64,000 nucleotides of DNA from Thalassospira sp. MCCC 1A01148 (GTDB lineage Bacteria; Pseudomonadota; Alphaproteobacteria; Rhodospirillales; Thalassospiraceae). The position numbers were made by a program, and so were the translations under genes. The DNA lies in assembly GCF_001613795.1 (NCBI RefSeq), contig NZ_LPVZ01000001.1, positions 85,911-149,910 of the forward strand. The letters are read 5' to 3'. Below the pieces are notes generated by a model. It saw only the letters and a list, made by a program, of their open reading frames with translations, ran no database searches and was not told the DNA's origin. This document shows positions 7,512 to 15,889 of this stretch, piece after piece; positions within the stretch are counted from its first letter, which is position 1; every line of letters starts with the position of its first letter.

Positions 7512-9400
7512 AGCTCGTCGTCTCCTTCGAGATAAAATGCGTCGTCATATACGGAACCGCTTTCGTCCTCTTCACCCTCGGGATTTTCCTGTCCGGGTGG
7601 CAGGTGGACGGCAACGATTTTTGCTTTGGGTAAACCATCAAGAATGGCCCTGACCAGCGGATCTTGCGAGGCATCCGCCTTGCGCTGTTCAAGGGCTTCA
7701 AGTTCCTGTTCCTTAAGGGTCGGTGCCCCTTCTTCGCGCTCCGACACACTGACCAGCCAACGATTTCCGGTCAGGCCATTAAGCGCCTTGATCAGTTTGG
7801 TCGAAAGGTCCGATCCTGCCCCGCGTGCCGGGCGAAATTCGATGCGACCCGGCTCATACTTCACCAGATGCATATAGTTTTTGACCTGCATGGCAAGACC
7901 GGTGGTTTCACGGTCCTTGCCAAGCAACTCGGCAACTTCTTCGAACGTTTCGGGCATCCTGGCATAGACAGGTTGTTCGACCTGTTCGGGTTCGCCAAGC
8001 GGGTCGGGTCGGCGCTGTGCCACGGCAGCTGCACCACCGCCGCCACCATTGACCACCTGCATGCGGGGCCCTGGGCCGCCGCTACCGCCGCCATTGCCAC
8101 CGCCTTGCGGTGCACCGCCGCCATTGCCGGCATTGTTCATATCCTGACGGAGCTTCTTGATCAGGTCACCGGGCGGTGGCATTTCCGCGGCATAGGCCAG
8201 ACGGATCAGGATCATTTCAGCGGCCTGAATGGGGGATGGCGCAATCCGCGTTTCTTCAAGCCCCTTAAGCAACATTTGCCACGCGCGGGTCAGTTGCGGC
8301 ATGGCAAGCTTGGCGGCGATTTCCTTGCCGCGTTCGCGTTCGATCTGTGACACGCCGGGATCATTGGCCGCATCAGGCGACAGCTTTACCCGGGTCAGCC
8401 AGTGGGTCAGATCGAGCATATCCTGCAACATCACCGGCGGATCACCGCCAAGGGCATATTGCGCGCCCAAAAGGTCGAGCGCCTCGTTAATCTCGCCCTT
8501 CATGGTGTGATCAAACAAATCGAATATGCGTGACCGGTCCGAAAGGCCCAGCATGTCACGCACCTGCTGGGTGGTGACCTTGCCCGCACCATGCGAAATC
8601 GCCTGGTCTAGCAAGCTCATGCCATCGCGCACCGATCCATCGGCGGCACGCGCGATCAGGGTGACGGCTTCTTCTTCGATCTCGGCATTTTCAAGCCCGG
8701 CGATGCGGCCATAGTGCGCGGCCAGTTCATCGGTCTGCACGCGGCGCAAGTCAAAGCGCTGACAGCGCGACAGGACCGTGATCGGGATTTTGCGGATTTC
8801 GGTGGTGGCAAAGATGAATTTCACATGCTCTGGCGGTTCTTCAAGCGTTTTGAGAAGCGCGTTAAACGCACTTTTCGAAAGCATGTGCACTTCATCGATG
8901 ATGTAGATCTTGTAGCGCGCCGAAGTCGGGCGATAGCGCACACCTTCGATCAGTTCGCGAATGTCATCCACACCGGTGCGCGACGCCGCATCCATTTCCA
9001 GAACATCAACATGGCGGTCTTCGGCAATCGCGCGGCAATGCTCACAGACACCGCATGGCTCGATCGTTGCGCCGCCATTGCCGTCTGCGCCAATGCAGTT
9101 CAGCGCACGCGCAATGATACGCGCGGTTGTGGTTTTACCAATACCGCGCACCCCGGTCAGGATGAAGGCATGGGCCAGTCGGCCGCTTTCAAGCGCGTTT
9201 GACAGCGTCTTGACCATCGGCCCGTGGCCGATCAGCTCATCAAAGGATTTCGGGCGGTATTTGCGCGCAAGAACCTGATATTCGCTTTTGGCTTCGGGTT
9301 CGGCCACAGCAGCGGGGGCGGTTGTTTCCGCACCGGTACTTTCTGATGCCGTTTCACCTTCTGGCGCTGTTTCGCTCGCGGTCTCGATCTGATCGCTCAT
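7508..9400 (-). CDS. dnaX: DNA polymerase III subunit gamma/tau
   Basis: A 630-residue clamp-loader ATPase. After an acidic Ala/Glu/Thr-rich extension of about 40 residues come YQVLARKYRPKSFDELIG, Walker A GVRGIGKTT (about 83-91), a zinc-binding cluster around residues 102-122 (EPCGVCEHC), DEVHMLS Walker B and the ATTEIRKIPITVLSRCQRFDLRR sensor region. A Gly-rich linker (about 430-470) joins it to the tau-like C-terminal domain that contacts the polymerase and helicase. I could not identify a programmed frameshift site with confidence. The N-terminal acidic extension is longer than in E. coli. Confidence 0.96.
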   Translation of the reverse strand: MSDQIETASETAPEGETASESTGAETTAPAAVAEPEAKSEYQVLARKYRPKSFDELIGHGPMVKTLSNALESGRLAHAFILTGVRGIGKTTTARIIARALNCIGADGNGGATIEPCGVCEHCRAIAEDRHVDVLEMDAASRTGVDDIRELIEGVRYRPTSARYKIYIIDEVHMLSKSAFNALLKTLEEPPEHVKFIFATTEIRKIPITVLSRCQRFDLRRVQTDELAAHYGRIAGLENAEIEEEAVTLIARAADGSVRDGMSLLDQAISHGAGKVTTQQVRDMLGLSDRSRIFDLFDHTMKGEINEALDLLGAQYALGGDPPVMLQDMLDLTHWLTRVKLSPDAANDPGVSQIERERGKEIAAKLAMPQLTRAWQMLLKGLEETRIAPSPIQAAEMILIRLAYAAEMPPPGDLIKKLRQDMNNAGNGGGAPQGGGNGGGSGGPGPRMQVVNGGGGGAAAVAQRRPDPLGEPEQVEQPVYARMPETFEEVAELLGKDRETTGLAMQVKNYMHLVKYEPGRIEFRPARGAGSDLSTKLIKALNGLTGNRWLVSVSEREEGAPTLKEQELEALEQRKADASQDPLVRAILDGLPKAKIVAVHLPPGQENPEGEEDESGSVYDDAFYLEGDDEL

Positions 9401-9557
9401 TCATCCGGTCCGGACTGTTTTAATTCTCAGTTGGTTTTAGCAGCTTCGCGACCGTATGGGAAAGGCCAAGTGGGAAATTTCCCATACAAAAAGCCTTCTG
9501 CCCGCGAATGTCAGGGGCATGGCAAATATCAGCGATTTCAAAGGGAGAAATGAAAGG

Positions 9558-9655
9558 GTGAGAGACTGAACAGCGACCCGGAAAAACTCGTTACGGCTGC
9601 TACCTTCCGGTCCTGACCGGGTTGGCGAGCGGTCCGTCCACTGCCAGCCTCTCGC
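9558..9655 (-). ncRNA. ffs: Signal recognition particle 4.5S RNA
   Basis: The minus strand carries the conserved SRP core GGTCAGGACCGGAAGG followed by TAGCAGCC (9593-9618 region), with flanking strands that close into one long hairpin; GAGAG at the 5' end pairs with CTCTC at the 3' end (9649-9653 with 9560-9564). The ends are approximate. It binds Ffh to target membrane proteins. A possible promoter (TTGCGT, 17-base gap, GATATA at 9660-9665) would start transcription near 9653. It lies just upstream of dnaX. Confidence 0.93.
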
Positions 9656-9724
9656 CCCCTATATCGCGCAAGCGTTCACAAAACGCAAGGGGGCATTCGG
9701 AATTTTAGTGCTGCGCGCACGTCA

Positions 9725-10192
9725 TCAGTTGCATGCAGGGTCCGCATCGCGGGTGCCGTTTGATACCCGGCCGTCGCGATTGTCGCGCGCCCAGCTCGAA
9801 AGCGCGTTGCGCGCCGCATTTGCCGCCGTATTGGCAGGCAACAGAATGTTCCAGTGTCCTACCGGATCATTATCATATTCAACCTGATAGCCGTCAGGTC
9901 CGGAAAGGTCATAGGTTTCATCGACCACCGGGTCACCGTCCACGACGGCGGTAAAACGGAACAGGCATGGCTTGTTGTTATTGTTGCCAATGTTGTCTGC
10001 GTCGAAGTTTGAAACACCGCCACCGCGATAGGTAAATTCACCATTTGAAAGATTGGCCCGCCCGGTGTTGGCGTTGCTCAGGCCGACACCATGATAAATA
10101 TCCACATCTGCATGGGCCGGGTTTTCAAAGGTAACCTGCACGGACAGCGCACCAATGATGAATGCGCCATAGGCTGTGAGTTTTGAAAGCAT
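9725..10192 (-). CDS. Predicted secreted protein of unknown function
   Basis: I do not recognise this 155-residue protein. It has a clear signal peptide (basic MLSK, hydrophobic core, NPAHA at about residue 28), so it is probably periplasmic or secreted. The mature part is Asn/Asp/Gly-rich, with a run GNNNNKP near residue 70 and two cysteines (about 75 and 154) that could form a disulfide. A good ribosome site (AGAAAGGA) precedes the ATG. It stands alone between the SRP RNA and divergent nudC. Confidence 0.75.
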   Translation of the reverse strand: MLSKLTAYGAFIIGALSVQVTFENPAHADVDIYHGVGLSNANTGRANLSNGEFTYRGGGVSNFDADNIGNNNNKPCLFRFTAVVDGDPVVDETYDLSGPDGYQVEYDNDPVGHWNILLPANTAANAARNALSSWARDNRDGRVSNGTRDADPACN

Positions 10193-10412
10193 GATTGTTT
10201 TCCTTTCTATGTGCTGTGATTAGCAGGGAAAACGACGAGGCCCCGTCATGGATGTGAAGGAAATTGGCATGGCTTTGCCTGCGGTCGGAACGTTGATCGG
10301 GGAGATCGCAGTTGTCTTTTATGCGCGCAGCTTTAAAGTCTGAGCCAAATTTTGGCCGATAGGTAAATCGGTCGCTGCAGCCGAGTTTTTGAAAGAAGGA
10401 GCACCAGGGGTC

Positions 10413-11339
10413 ATGACAAGGCAATTCTTCGAAGCCGCTGATCTTGATCGTGATGCGAGCCTTCGAAAATCTGAGAACTGGCAACAGCTTCTGTTGGCCG
10501 AGGAGTCGCTGCGCATCCTGATTTGTCATGCGGGTGATCCACTTTTTGCCTGGCCCGAAGACATGGATGCCCACGAGCTTGTGGTACTGGGTGCCCCGGC
10601 GGTGCCGCATCTTGATGTCGATCTGTATGGCGGGGAGTGGATTTACCTTGGCCGCGATGTTGGCGGGCCAGTGATCGCGGTGGATATTGCCCCGGTGGTT
10701 TCAGATCGTGAAGAGGCCGTGCGCAAGCTGGGTGGTGGTTTTGGCGACATGCGCACCCGCATGGCGTGCCTGTCCGTTGACGAGGCCGCCCTTGCTGCGC
10801 AGGCGCGCGCCATCTTTCACTGGCATCAGGGGCATAAATTCTGCGGCGCCTGCGGGTATCCCAACGCGGTGGTCGAGGCGGGCTATCGCCTGCAATGCAC
10901 CAATCCGGTTTGTGGCAAGCCCCATTTCCCGCGGACCGATCCGGCGGTAATCATGCTGATTCACCATCAGGATCATGTGTTGCTGGCGCGCTCTCCCCAA
11001 TTCCTGCCCGGTATGGTGTCTGTGCTGGCGGGTTTTGTGGAGCCGGGCGAGAGCCTTGAACAAGCCGTGGCGCGTGAGGTGTTCGAGGAAGTCGGGATCA
11101 AGATCAAGCGTCCGGAGTATGTGGCGTCGCAACCCTGGCCGTTTCCGGGCTCGCTTATGCTGGGGTTTGTGGCGGAGGCCGAAACCACAGACCTTGTTCT
11201 TGATGACGAAGAAATAGAATTTGCGATGTGGGTGCATCGCGATGATGTGCAAAACCTTCCTGAAAAGGACATTAATTTACCCCGCCCGATTTCAATTGCG
11301 CGCTTCCTTCTGGAAAATTGGTGCGCGGGACGCATATAG
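10413..11339 (+). CDS. nudC: NAD(+) diphosphatase NudC
   Basis: The ATG at 10413 (308 residues) is preferred; an in-frame TTG at 10389 is possible. The order is that of NudC: a variable N-terminal domain, a zinc ribbon (Cys144, Cys147, Cys162, Cys167), the Nudix box starting GFVEPGES (about 207-230) and the family signature SQPWPFPGS (about 239-247). It hydrolyses NAD(H) to NMN(H) and AMP and can remove NAD caps from RNA. It is followed closely by a binding-protein gene. Confidence 0.95.
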   Translation: MTRQFFEAADLDRDASLRKSENWQQLLLAEESLRILICHAGDPLFAWPEDMDAHELVVLGAPAVPHLDVDLYGGEWIYLGRDVGGPVIAVDIAPVVSDREEAVRKLGGGFGDMRTRMACLSVDEAALAAQARAIFHWHQGHKFCGACGYPNAVVEAGYRLQCTNPVCGKPHFPRTDPAVIMLIHHQDHVLLARSPQFLPGMVSVLAGFVEPGESLEQAVAREVFEEVGIKIKRPEYVASQPWPFPGSLMLGFVAEAETTDLVLDDEEIEFAMWVHRDDVQNLPEKDINLPRPISIARFLLENWCAGRI

Positions 11340-11425
11340 TATCCAAAGCGTCTTTTTTCACCGTTTTGATGGTGGGCATGCCTTTGCCGTTCGTCAGCAA
11401 GTTTCGGGGGAGCATTTTGATACCT

Positions 11426-12217
11426 ATGCGTTTGGCACGTAATGCGGCGTTGAGCGGCTTTGTCTTGGGCATGCTTCTGGTTCTTTCCGGGGGGATGGTT
11501 GCCAAAGCCCATGAACCGATACCGGTCAAGGTCGGCGCCTATGAATATGGGGTTGTCTATTTTTATCAGGATGGTGAACCCCGCGGCATGGCGCCGAGCC
11601 TGATTGATCTTCTGAATGATTTTCAGGATGAGTACGCGTTTGAGCTTTCCGAAACGTCATCGCGACGGCGCTATCAGGCCGTGGTCGATGGCGAGGTCGA
11701 TCTTGTCCTGCTTGAAAGCTCGAAATGGGACTGGGAAAACTATGATGTCCGGTTCTCTGGCCCGATCGTTCAGGAAGAGGATCTCTATGTCGCGCTGGCT
11801 GATCGCGGAAATGCCGAAGCACTGTTTTCCGATATCGCCAGCTATCCGATGCTTTGCGTGCTGGGTTTCCATTACGGGTTTGCCGATTTCAACGCAGATC
11901 CGGCGTATCTGCGTCAGAATTTCGATGTCTTGCTGCGCTATAACGAAAAAGAAGTTCTTGCAGGATTGTTGGCCGGAGAAGCACCGATCGGTATCGTATC
12001 CGCAGGCTTTTTGGCCGCGCAATTCGGCGAGATTCCCGGTTTGCGCAATAGTCTTGTGATCGCCGATCAGCCCGATGCAACCTATGATCTGGTGTCGGTG
12101 CTCTCGGAGGGTTCGGCCATTCCGCTTGAGCGGTTCAATCAGCTGGTATCCGAGCTGCGTGCCACCGGCGAGGTGGAAAGATTGTGGCAGCAATTTCGGG
12201 CGGGCCTTGCCGGATAG
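11426..12217 (+). CDS. Periplasmic solute-binding-like protein (SBP family 3)
   Basis: About 263 residues with a signal peptide (MRLARNAALSG, hydrophobic core, VAKA at about residue 28) and a two-lobed binding-protein fold: VKVGAYEYGVVYFYQDGEPRGMAPSLIDLL opening, then a VDGEVDLVLLESSKWDW segment typical of SBP_bac_3 proteins. No transporter permease is nearby, so it may be an orphan sensor or uptake component. The start may instead be TTG at 11417, nearer to the GGGGGAG ribosome site. It begins about 85 bases after nudC. Ligand unknown. Confidence 0.8.
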   Translation: MRLARNAALSGFVLGMLLVLSGGMVAKAHEPIPVKVGAYEYGVVYFYQDGEPRGMAPSLIDLLNDFQDEYAFELSETSSRRRYQAVVDGEVDLVLLESSKWDWENYDVRFSGPIVQEEDLYVALADRGNAEALFSDIASYPMLCVLGFHYGFADFNADPAYLRQNFDVLLRYNEKEVLAGLLAGEAPIGIVSAGFLAAQFGEIPGLRNSLVIADQPDATYDLVSVLSEGSAIPLERFNQLVSELRATGEVERLWQQFRAGLAG

Positions 12218-12220
12218 CCC

Positions 12221-12598
12221 CTAGTCCAGAGGCGGAATACGGGCAATGACATTGCGCCGCAAAGCGTCGGGACGTTCCCGCCAGGCAACGATGCCCTTTT
12301 CACTTTCGGCATATTTTGACGCCAGTTCACACAGATCATCAATCATGCTGTCTGGATCGACATTGCCGTAAACATATCCCCACTTTCCCGATCCGTTCAG
12401 CGCGACCGAGCAGCCAGAATTGCAATTGGTCAGACATTCAACTGCCTTGAGCTCGAACGGCAGTTCGCGCTTGGCACAGATTTCTTGCATGCGTTTGAAC
12501 AATGTCTGGCCATGCCGCGGATTTGTTGATGCCTCGGCGTTTGAGGCCGTGCAGGTGGTGCAGATGTTCAGGCGTGGCTTGGTCGTCATGCGGGTCAT
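12221..12598 (-). CDS. DUF1636 family putative metal/iron-sulfur protein
   Basis: A 125-residue protein with the Cys pattern CTTC near the N-terminus and CLTNCNSGC in the middle, as in the DUF1636 family (thioredoxin-like, predicted metal or 2Fe-2S binding). Three ATG or TTG starts lie close together (12607 TTG, 12598 ATG, 12589 ATG); 12598 has GGAT just upstream. It is convergent with the binding-protein gene by 3 bases and follows the LysR gene. Function unknown. Confidence 0.8.
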   Translation of the reverse strand: MTRMTTKPRLNICTTCTASNAEASTNPRHGQTLFKRMQEICAKRELPFELKAVECLTNCNSGCSVALNGSGKWGYVYGNVDPDSMIDDLCELASKYAESEKGIVAWRERPDALRRNVIARIPPLD

Positions 12599-12639
12599 TT
12601 TATCCAAAATGGGGGTAAGCGATCAGGGCGCGCATCCAA

Positions 12640-13518
12640 TCAGCTTGCGACCGGTCTGGTCAAGTCATCATCAAGATGATGGGCAACATATTCCTGAATG
12701 GCACCGGCCAGTTGGCGGCTCACCAGTGGATGGGAATCCTCGGCCAGCATGACGGCCACACCAACCGCGGGCAGCGGCGGGAAACCGTCACGGGAATCCA
12801 AAATCTTAAACTCGTCGGAGACACTGGCCGCCGCAAGGGCAGCAACACCCAGCCCGTTGCGCACCAGATGCAAAAGTGACGCCGCCTGACGCGAGGTGGC
12901 ATACAGCGTGAAAGGCCGATTGGATTTGGAAAATGCATCAATTGCCCACGCATGAAACTTGCAATCCTCAGCAGGCAAAACCAGTGGCAGTGGATCGAGC
13001 TTGTGTTGCTTGTGCAGCGGTGAAGATGCCCAGACACCGGGCTCGTGACGCAGGAAATATCCTTCTTCGCCCTTTTCGGACCGACTGATGATCGACAGGT
13101 CAAGTTCGCCCTGATCAAGCATTCGGCGCAAAAGGATCGTCGGGTTAACCGATACAAAGAACCGCGCATTCGGATAGGCCGTGCTGATGGCCCGCAAGAC
13201 AACGGGCAGGATCTTTTGCGCGTAATCATCAGGGCAGCCAATACGGATCGGGCGGCTGGCATCCTGGGCGCGTAACTTGCCCATGGCTTCGTCTTGCAGC
13301 GACAGAATGCGGCGTGCATAGCCGACAAAGGTAATGCCTTCATGGGTCAGTTGGACATTGCGACCGTCACGTTCGAACAGTTTGTTATCAACCAGTTCTT
13401 CAAGGCGCTTCATCTGCATGGAAAAGGCCGATGGTGTGCGCCCGATACGGTCGGCTGCACGATTGAAACTGCCGCATTCGGCAAAGGCCACGAAACTTCG
13501 TAACAGGTCGGAATCCAT
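12640..13518 (-). CDS. LysR-family transcriptional regulator
   Basis: A 292-residue LysR regulator: winged HTH at about residues 2-60 (FVAFAECGSFNRAADRIGRTPSAFSMQMKRLEELV) and an effector domain from about 88 (IRIGCPDDYAQKILP). It is divergent from a glutathione S-transferase gene; the shared 160-base spacer carries three TTTGATC motifs, so it probably regulates that gene and itself. Inducer unknown. Confidence 0.93.
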   Translation of the reverse strand: MDSDLLRSFVAFAECGSFNRAADRIGRTPSAFSMQMKRLEELVDNKLFERDGRNVQLTHEGITFVGYARRILSLQDEAMGKLRAQDASRPIRIGCPDDYAQKILPVVLRAISTAYPNARFFVSVNPTILLRRMLDQGELDLSIISRSEKGEEGYFLRHEPGVWASSPLHKQHKLDPLPLVLPAEDCKFHAWAIDAFSKSNRPFTLYATSRQAASLLHLVRNGLGVAALAAASVSDEFKILDSRDGFPPLPAVGVAVMLAEDSHPLVSRQLAGAIQEYVAHHLDDDLTRPVAS

Positions 13519-13528
13519 ATGGCGTCCC

Positions 13529-13573
13529 TTTGATCAGAAAGTTTGATCAAGAATCTTGAACAATTGGATCAAA
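13529..13573. promoter_or_regulatory. Candidate LysR operator array (TTTGATC repeats)
   Basis: TTTGATC occurs at 13529-13535 and 13542-13548 as a direct repeat 13 bases apart, and inverted as GATCAAA at 13567-13573. The array lies between the divergent LysR and GST starts, where LysR proteins normally bind. The link is inferred from position. Confidence 0.5.
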
Positions 13574-13677
13574 ACTATTCGATTGTCGGAATGCGATCCA
13601 GCGGCAAATATCAAACCCGGCCGGCCAATGCAGTTTTCAGTGAATGCTTTAACGCATGTGCCACAAGGAATATCACG

Positions 13678-14286
13678 ATGATTTTGAACGATTATTTGAT
13701 GTCGGGGAACGGCTATAAGGTCCGTTTGCTGCTTTCGATTCTGGGTCAACCGTTTGAATATGTTGAACGCGACATCATGAAGGGCGAAACCCGCACGCCG
13801 GAGTATCTTGAAAAGATCAACCCGCACGGCAAGATCCCGACCCTTGTGCTGGATGACGGTCGGACATTGGCCGAAAGCAACGCCATTCTGACCTATCTGG
13901 CCGAAGGAACCAACTTTATCCCCCGGGACGCTTATGAACGGGCCGAGATGATGAGTTGGCTATTCTTTGAGCAATATGATCATGAGCCCAACGTGGCTGT
14001 TCTGATTTCCTGGCACGAGATCAAAGGATTGCCTGACAATGCCGATATCCTGGAGCCGATGAAACAGGCCGGGGCGAAACGTGCGCTTGAGCTGATGGAA
14101 AAGCGGTTGTCGGGTCACAACTGGCTGGTGGGTGAGGCGCTCAGCATTGCGGACATTTCGCTATATGCCTACACGCACCGGGCCGAGCTTGGCAAAATCA
14201 GCCTTGCACCTTATCCCGGCATTCGCGCTTGGCTTGACCGGATAGCAGCACTTCCGGGCTATGTACCGATCACCTGGACGCCATAA
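13678..14286 (+). CDS. Glutathione S-transferase family protein
   Basis: The ATG at 13678 has AAGGA eight bases upstream and gives 202 residues, the normal GST length; the in-frame upstream extension is not GST-like. The N-terminal thioredoxin-like domain ends in HGKIPTLVLDDGRTLAESNAIL, with the glutathione-binding ES pair, and the C-terminal helical domain has the LSIADISLYAYTHRA motif. It is likely to conjugate glutathione to an electrophile. It is divergent from a LysR regulator. Confidence 0.92.
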   Translation: MILNDYLMSGNGYKVRLLLSILGQPFEYVERDIMKGETRTPEYLEKINPHGKIPTLVLDDGRTLAESNAILTYLAEGTNFIPRDAYERAEMMSWLFFEQYDHEPNVAVLISWHEIKGLPDNADILEPMKQAGAKRALELMEKRLSGHNWLVGEALSIADISLYAYTHRAELGKISLAPYPGIRAWLDRIAALPGYVPITWTP

Positions 14287-14297
14287 GACTGAAAAGA

Positions 14298-14403
14298 AGC
14301 CACCACAAACAGGCTATTGCCCATGGGGTTGGGGATCGGGGGATTATTATCCCTGTCTGTGGTGGCTAAGTACCCTGACGTAATTAAGGGGAAACGTCAG
14401 GGT
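14298..14403. terminator. Two stacked hairpins between convergent GST genes
   Basis: A long imperfect stem (14298-14313 with 14352-14367, AGCCACCACA pairing with TGTGGTGGCT) is followed by a perfect 10-bp stem ACCCTGACGT/ACGTCAGGGT (14372-14381 with 14394-14403). They fill the convergent junction. No strong T tract follows on either strand, so termination is inferred. Confidence 0.45.
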
Positions 14404-14408
14404 GGCGG

Positions 14409-15077
14409 TCAGGCAGATTTCAAAAGTTTTTCGGGCAAAAGAGGATCGGTTTGTGCCGCAGAACCCCGTGCCCTGAAGCGCATAAAGGCATCTTCGACAT
14501 TGGGCGCGTCGGTCAGCATTTCCGGCCCGCCGGGCATGGCGTTCAGGTAATGGATCATTGGCATGATCATCATGTCCGGGATGGTAAAGCGATCACCGCA
14601 TATCCAGCCATCTGCGTAAGCCGGATCAAGGACAGAAAGATTATGACGGATGATATCGGCCATCCGGTTCATCTGGATGGCAAATCCCGGATCATGGCGC
14701 TTGGCATCGTCGGTTAGAACCATCGGAATGACGAAATTACGGATGATGTTCTGATCAAGCCGTGTCATGGCAAGGCTGATCCACTGGTTCATCCGCGCCA
14801 CTTTTTGCGCACTTACAGGACGAAGCAGCGGGCCCGGAAACCGGTCATCGACATAACGACAGATCGCGGCGGTTTCATACAGCACAAAGGGGCCGTCATT
14901 CAGGACCGGTACCTTGCCAAACGGATTGCTGCGCAACAGTTCGGGCGTTGGCGGATGTCCCGGGGTCTGGACATTTTTGGTGCTGAATTCAAAGGCGATT
15001 TCCTTTTCCAGACAGGCAATACGAACAGTGCGTGTAAGATTGCTGCGCGGCATTCCGATGATTGTCACGACCGACAT
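14409..15077 (-). CDS. Glutathione S-transferase family protein
   Basis: A 222-residue GST: thioredoxin-like domain with NPFGKVPVLNDGPFVLYETAAICRYVD (about 51-77, including the ET pair of the glutathione site) and a helical C-terminal domain with FTIPDMMIMPMIHYL. AAGGGA precedes the ATG. It is divergent from a TetR gene across a perfect palindrome, so repression by that TetR and release by an electrophile is likely. It differs clearly from the GST at 13.7 kb and is not a tandem copy. Confidence 0.92.
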   Translation of the reverse strand: MSVVTIIGMPRSNLTRTVRIACLEKEIAFEFSTKNVQTPGHPPTPELLRSNPFGKVPVLNDGPFVLYETAAICRYVDDRFPGPLLRPVSAQKVARMNQWISLAMTRLDQNIIRNFVIPMVLTDDAKRHDPGFAIQMNRMADIIRHNLSVLDPAYADGWICGDRFTIPDMMIMPMIHYLNAMPGGPEMLTDAPNVEDAFMRFRARGSAAQTDPLLPEKLLKSA

Positions 15078-15127
15078 GGCAAGGTCCCTTTTTGCTAGGT
15101 GAGCTTGCCCACAGCATTACGTCGGCC

Positions 15128-15151
15128 ATAATATGTTCAAGAACATATTAT
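15128..15151. promoter_or_regulatory. Perfect 24-bp palindrome, candidate TetR operator
   Basis: Two perfect 11-bp arms (ATAATATGTTC and GAACATATTAT) flank a central AA. The site lies between the divergent GST and TetR starts. Length, symmetry and position fit a TetR dimer operator. Binding is inferred. Confidence 0.75.
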
Positions 15152-15214
15152 TATGATGTGTCATGATTGCATTCTGTCCAGGGCCGGATGCCCGAACACG
15201 CGGTGGAGATTGAA

Positions 15215-15889
15215 ATGCCCTATAGCCCGTCCCACAAACCGAAAACCCGTATCCGCATCGTTAATGCGGCCAGCGCGTTGTTCAAAAAGCACGGGTTTGA
15301 AAATGTCACGATTGATCAGGTCATGGCGGCTGCCGGGCTGACACGTGGCGGGTTCTATGCGCATTTCAAAAACAAGGAAGATCTGTTTGTCGCCTGTGTG
15401 GAAAACGGCATGTCGCTTTTATCGTCACCCGTGTTGGCGAAATTGCGCAAGGCAGAGTTATCCGGCGACGACTGGGTGACATCCTTTGCGGAACTTTATC
15501 TGTCGCGGGTGCATATTGATAATCCCGACCTTGGATGTGCTTTGCCGACATTATCGACAGAGGTATCGCGTTCCGGTGACCTGGCACGGGCAGCGTTTTC
15601 AAAGCTGATTGAACAGGCATCAGGCAAGCTCGCCTGGAAGCTGGCAAAGGAGGATGGCGTTCCGGGTATGGATAAACCGGTGCCGGTTGACGGCGAGTCC
15701 GTGCTGCCGGATGTCCCCGACGGCTATCGCCGGGAAGCCACATCAATGCTGGCGATGATGGTTGGTGCGGTTGTGCTGGGTCGTGCGGTCGATGATGACA
15801 CTGCCGACGATATTCTGGCGTCCACGCGCGATACGATCGTGCAATCGCGGGACCGACTGCCAAAAGAAGCCGGTCTCAAGACCGGCTGA
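15215..15889 (+). CDS. TetR-family regulator
   Basis: The ATG at 15215, preceded by GTGGAG seven bases upstream, gives 224 residues. The HTH (about 11-57: TRIRIVNAASALFKKHGFENVTIDQVMAAAG, then TRGGFYAHFKNKEDLF) is classic TetR; the C-terminal ligand domain is similar to those of regulators of electrophile-response genes. In-frame TTG 15167 and ATG 15188 are weaker starts. It is divergent from a GST and probably represses it through the palindrome at 15128-15151. Confidence 0.92.
   Translation: MPYSPSHKPKTRIRIVNAASALFKKHGFENVTIDQVMAAAGLTRGGFYAHFKNKEDLFVACVENGMSLLSSPVLAKLRKAELSGDDWVTSFAELYLSRVHIDNPDLGCALPTLSTEVSRSGDLARAAFSKLIEQASGKLAWKLAKEDGVPGMDKPVPVDGESVLPDVPDGYRREATSMLAMMVGAVVLGRAVDDDTADDILASTRDTIVQSRDRLPKEAGLKTG

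Noticed and set aside
9400..9660. Small protein gene between dnaX and the SRP RNA
   Set aside because: The frames are short and lack ribosome sites; the conserved SRP core explains most of the spacer.
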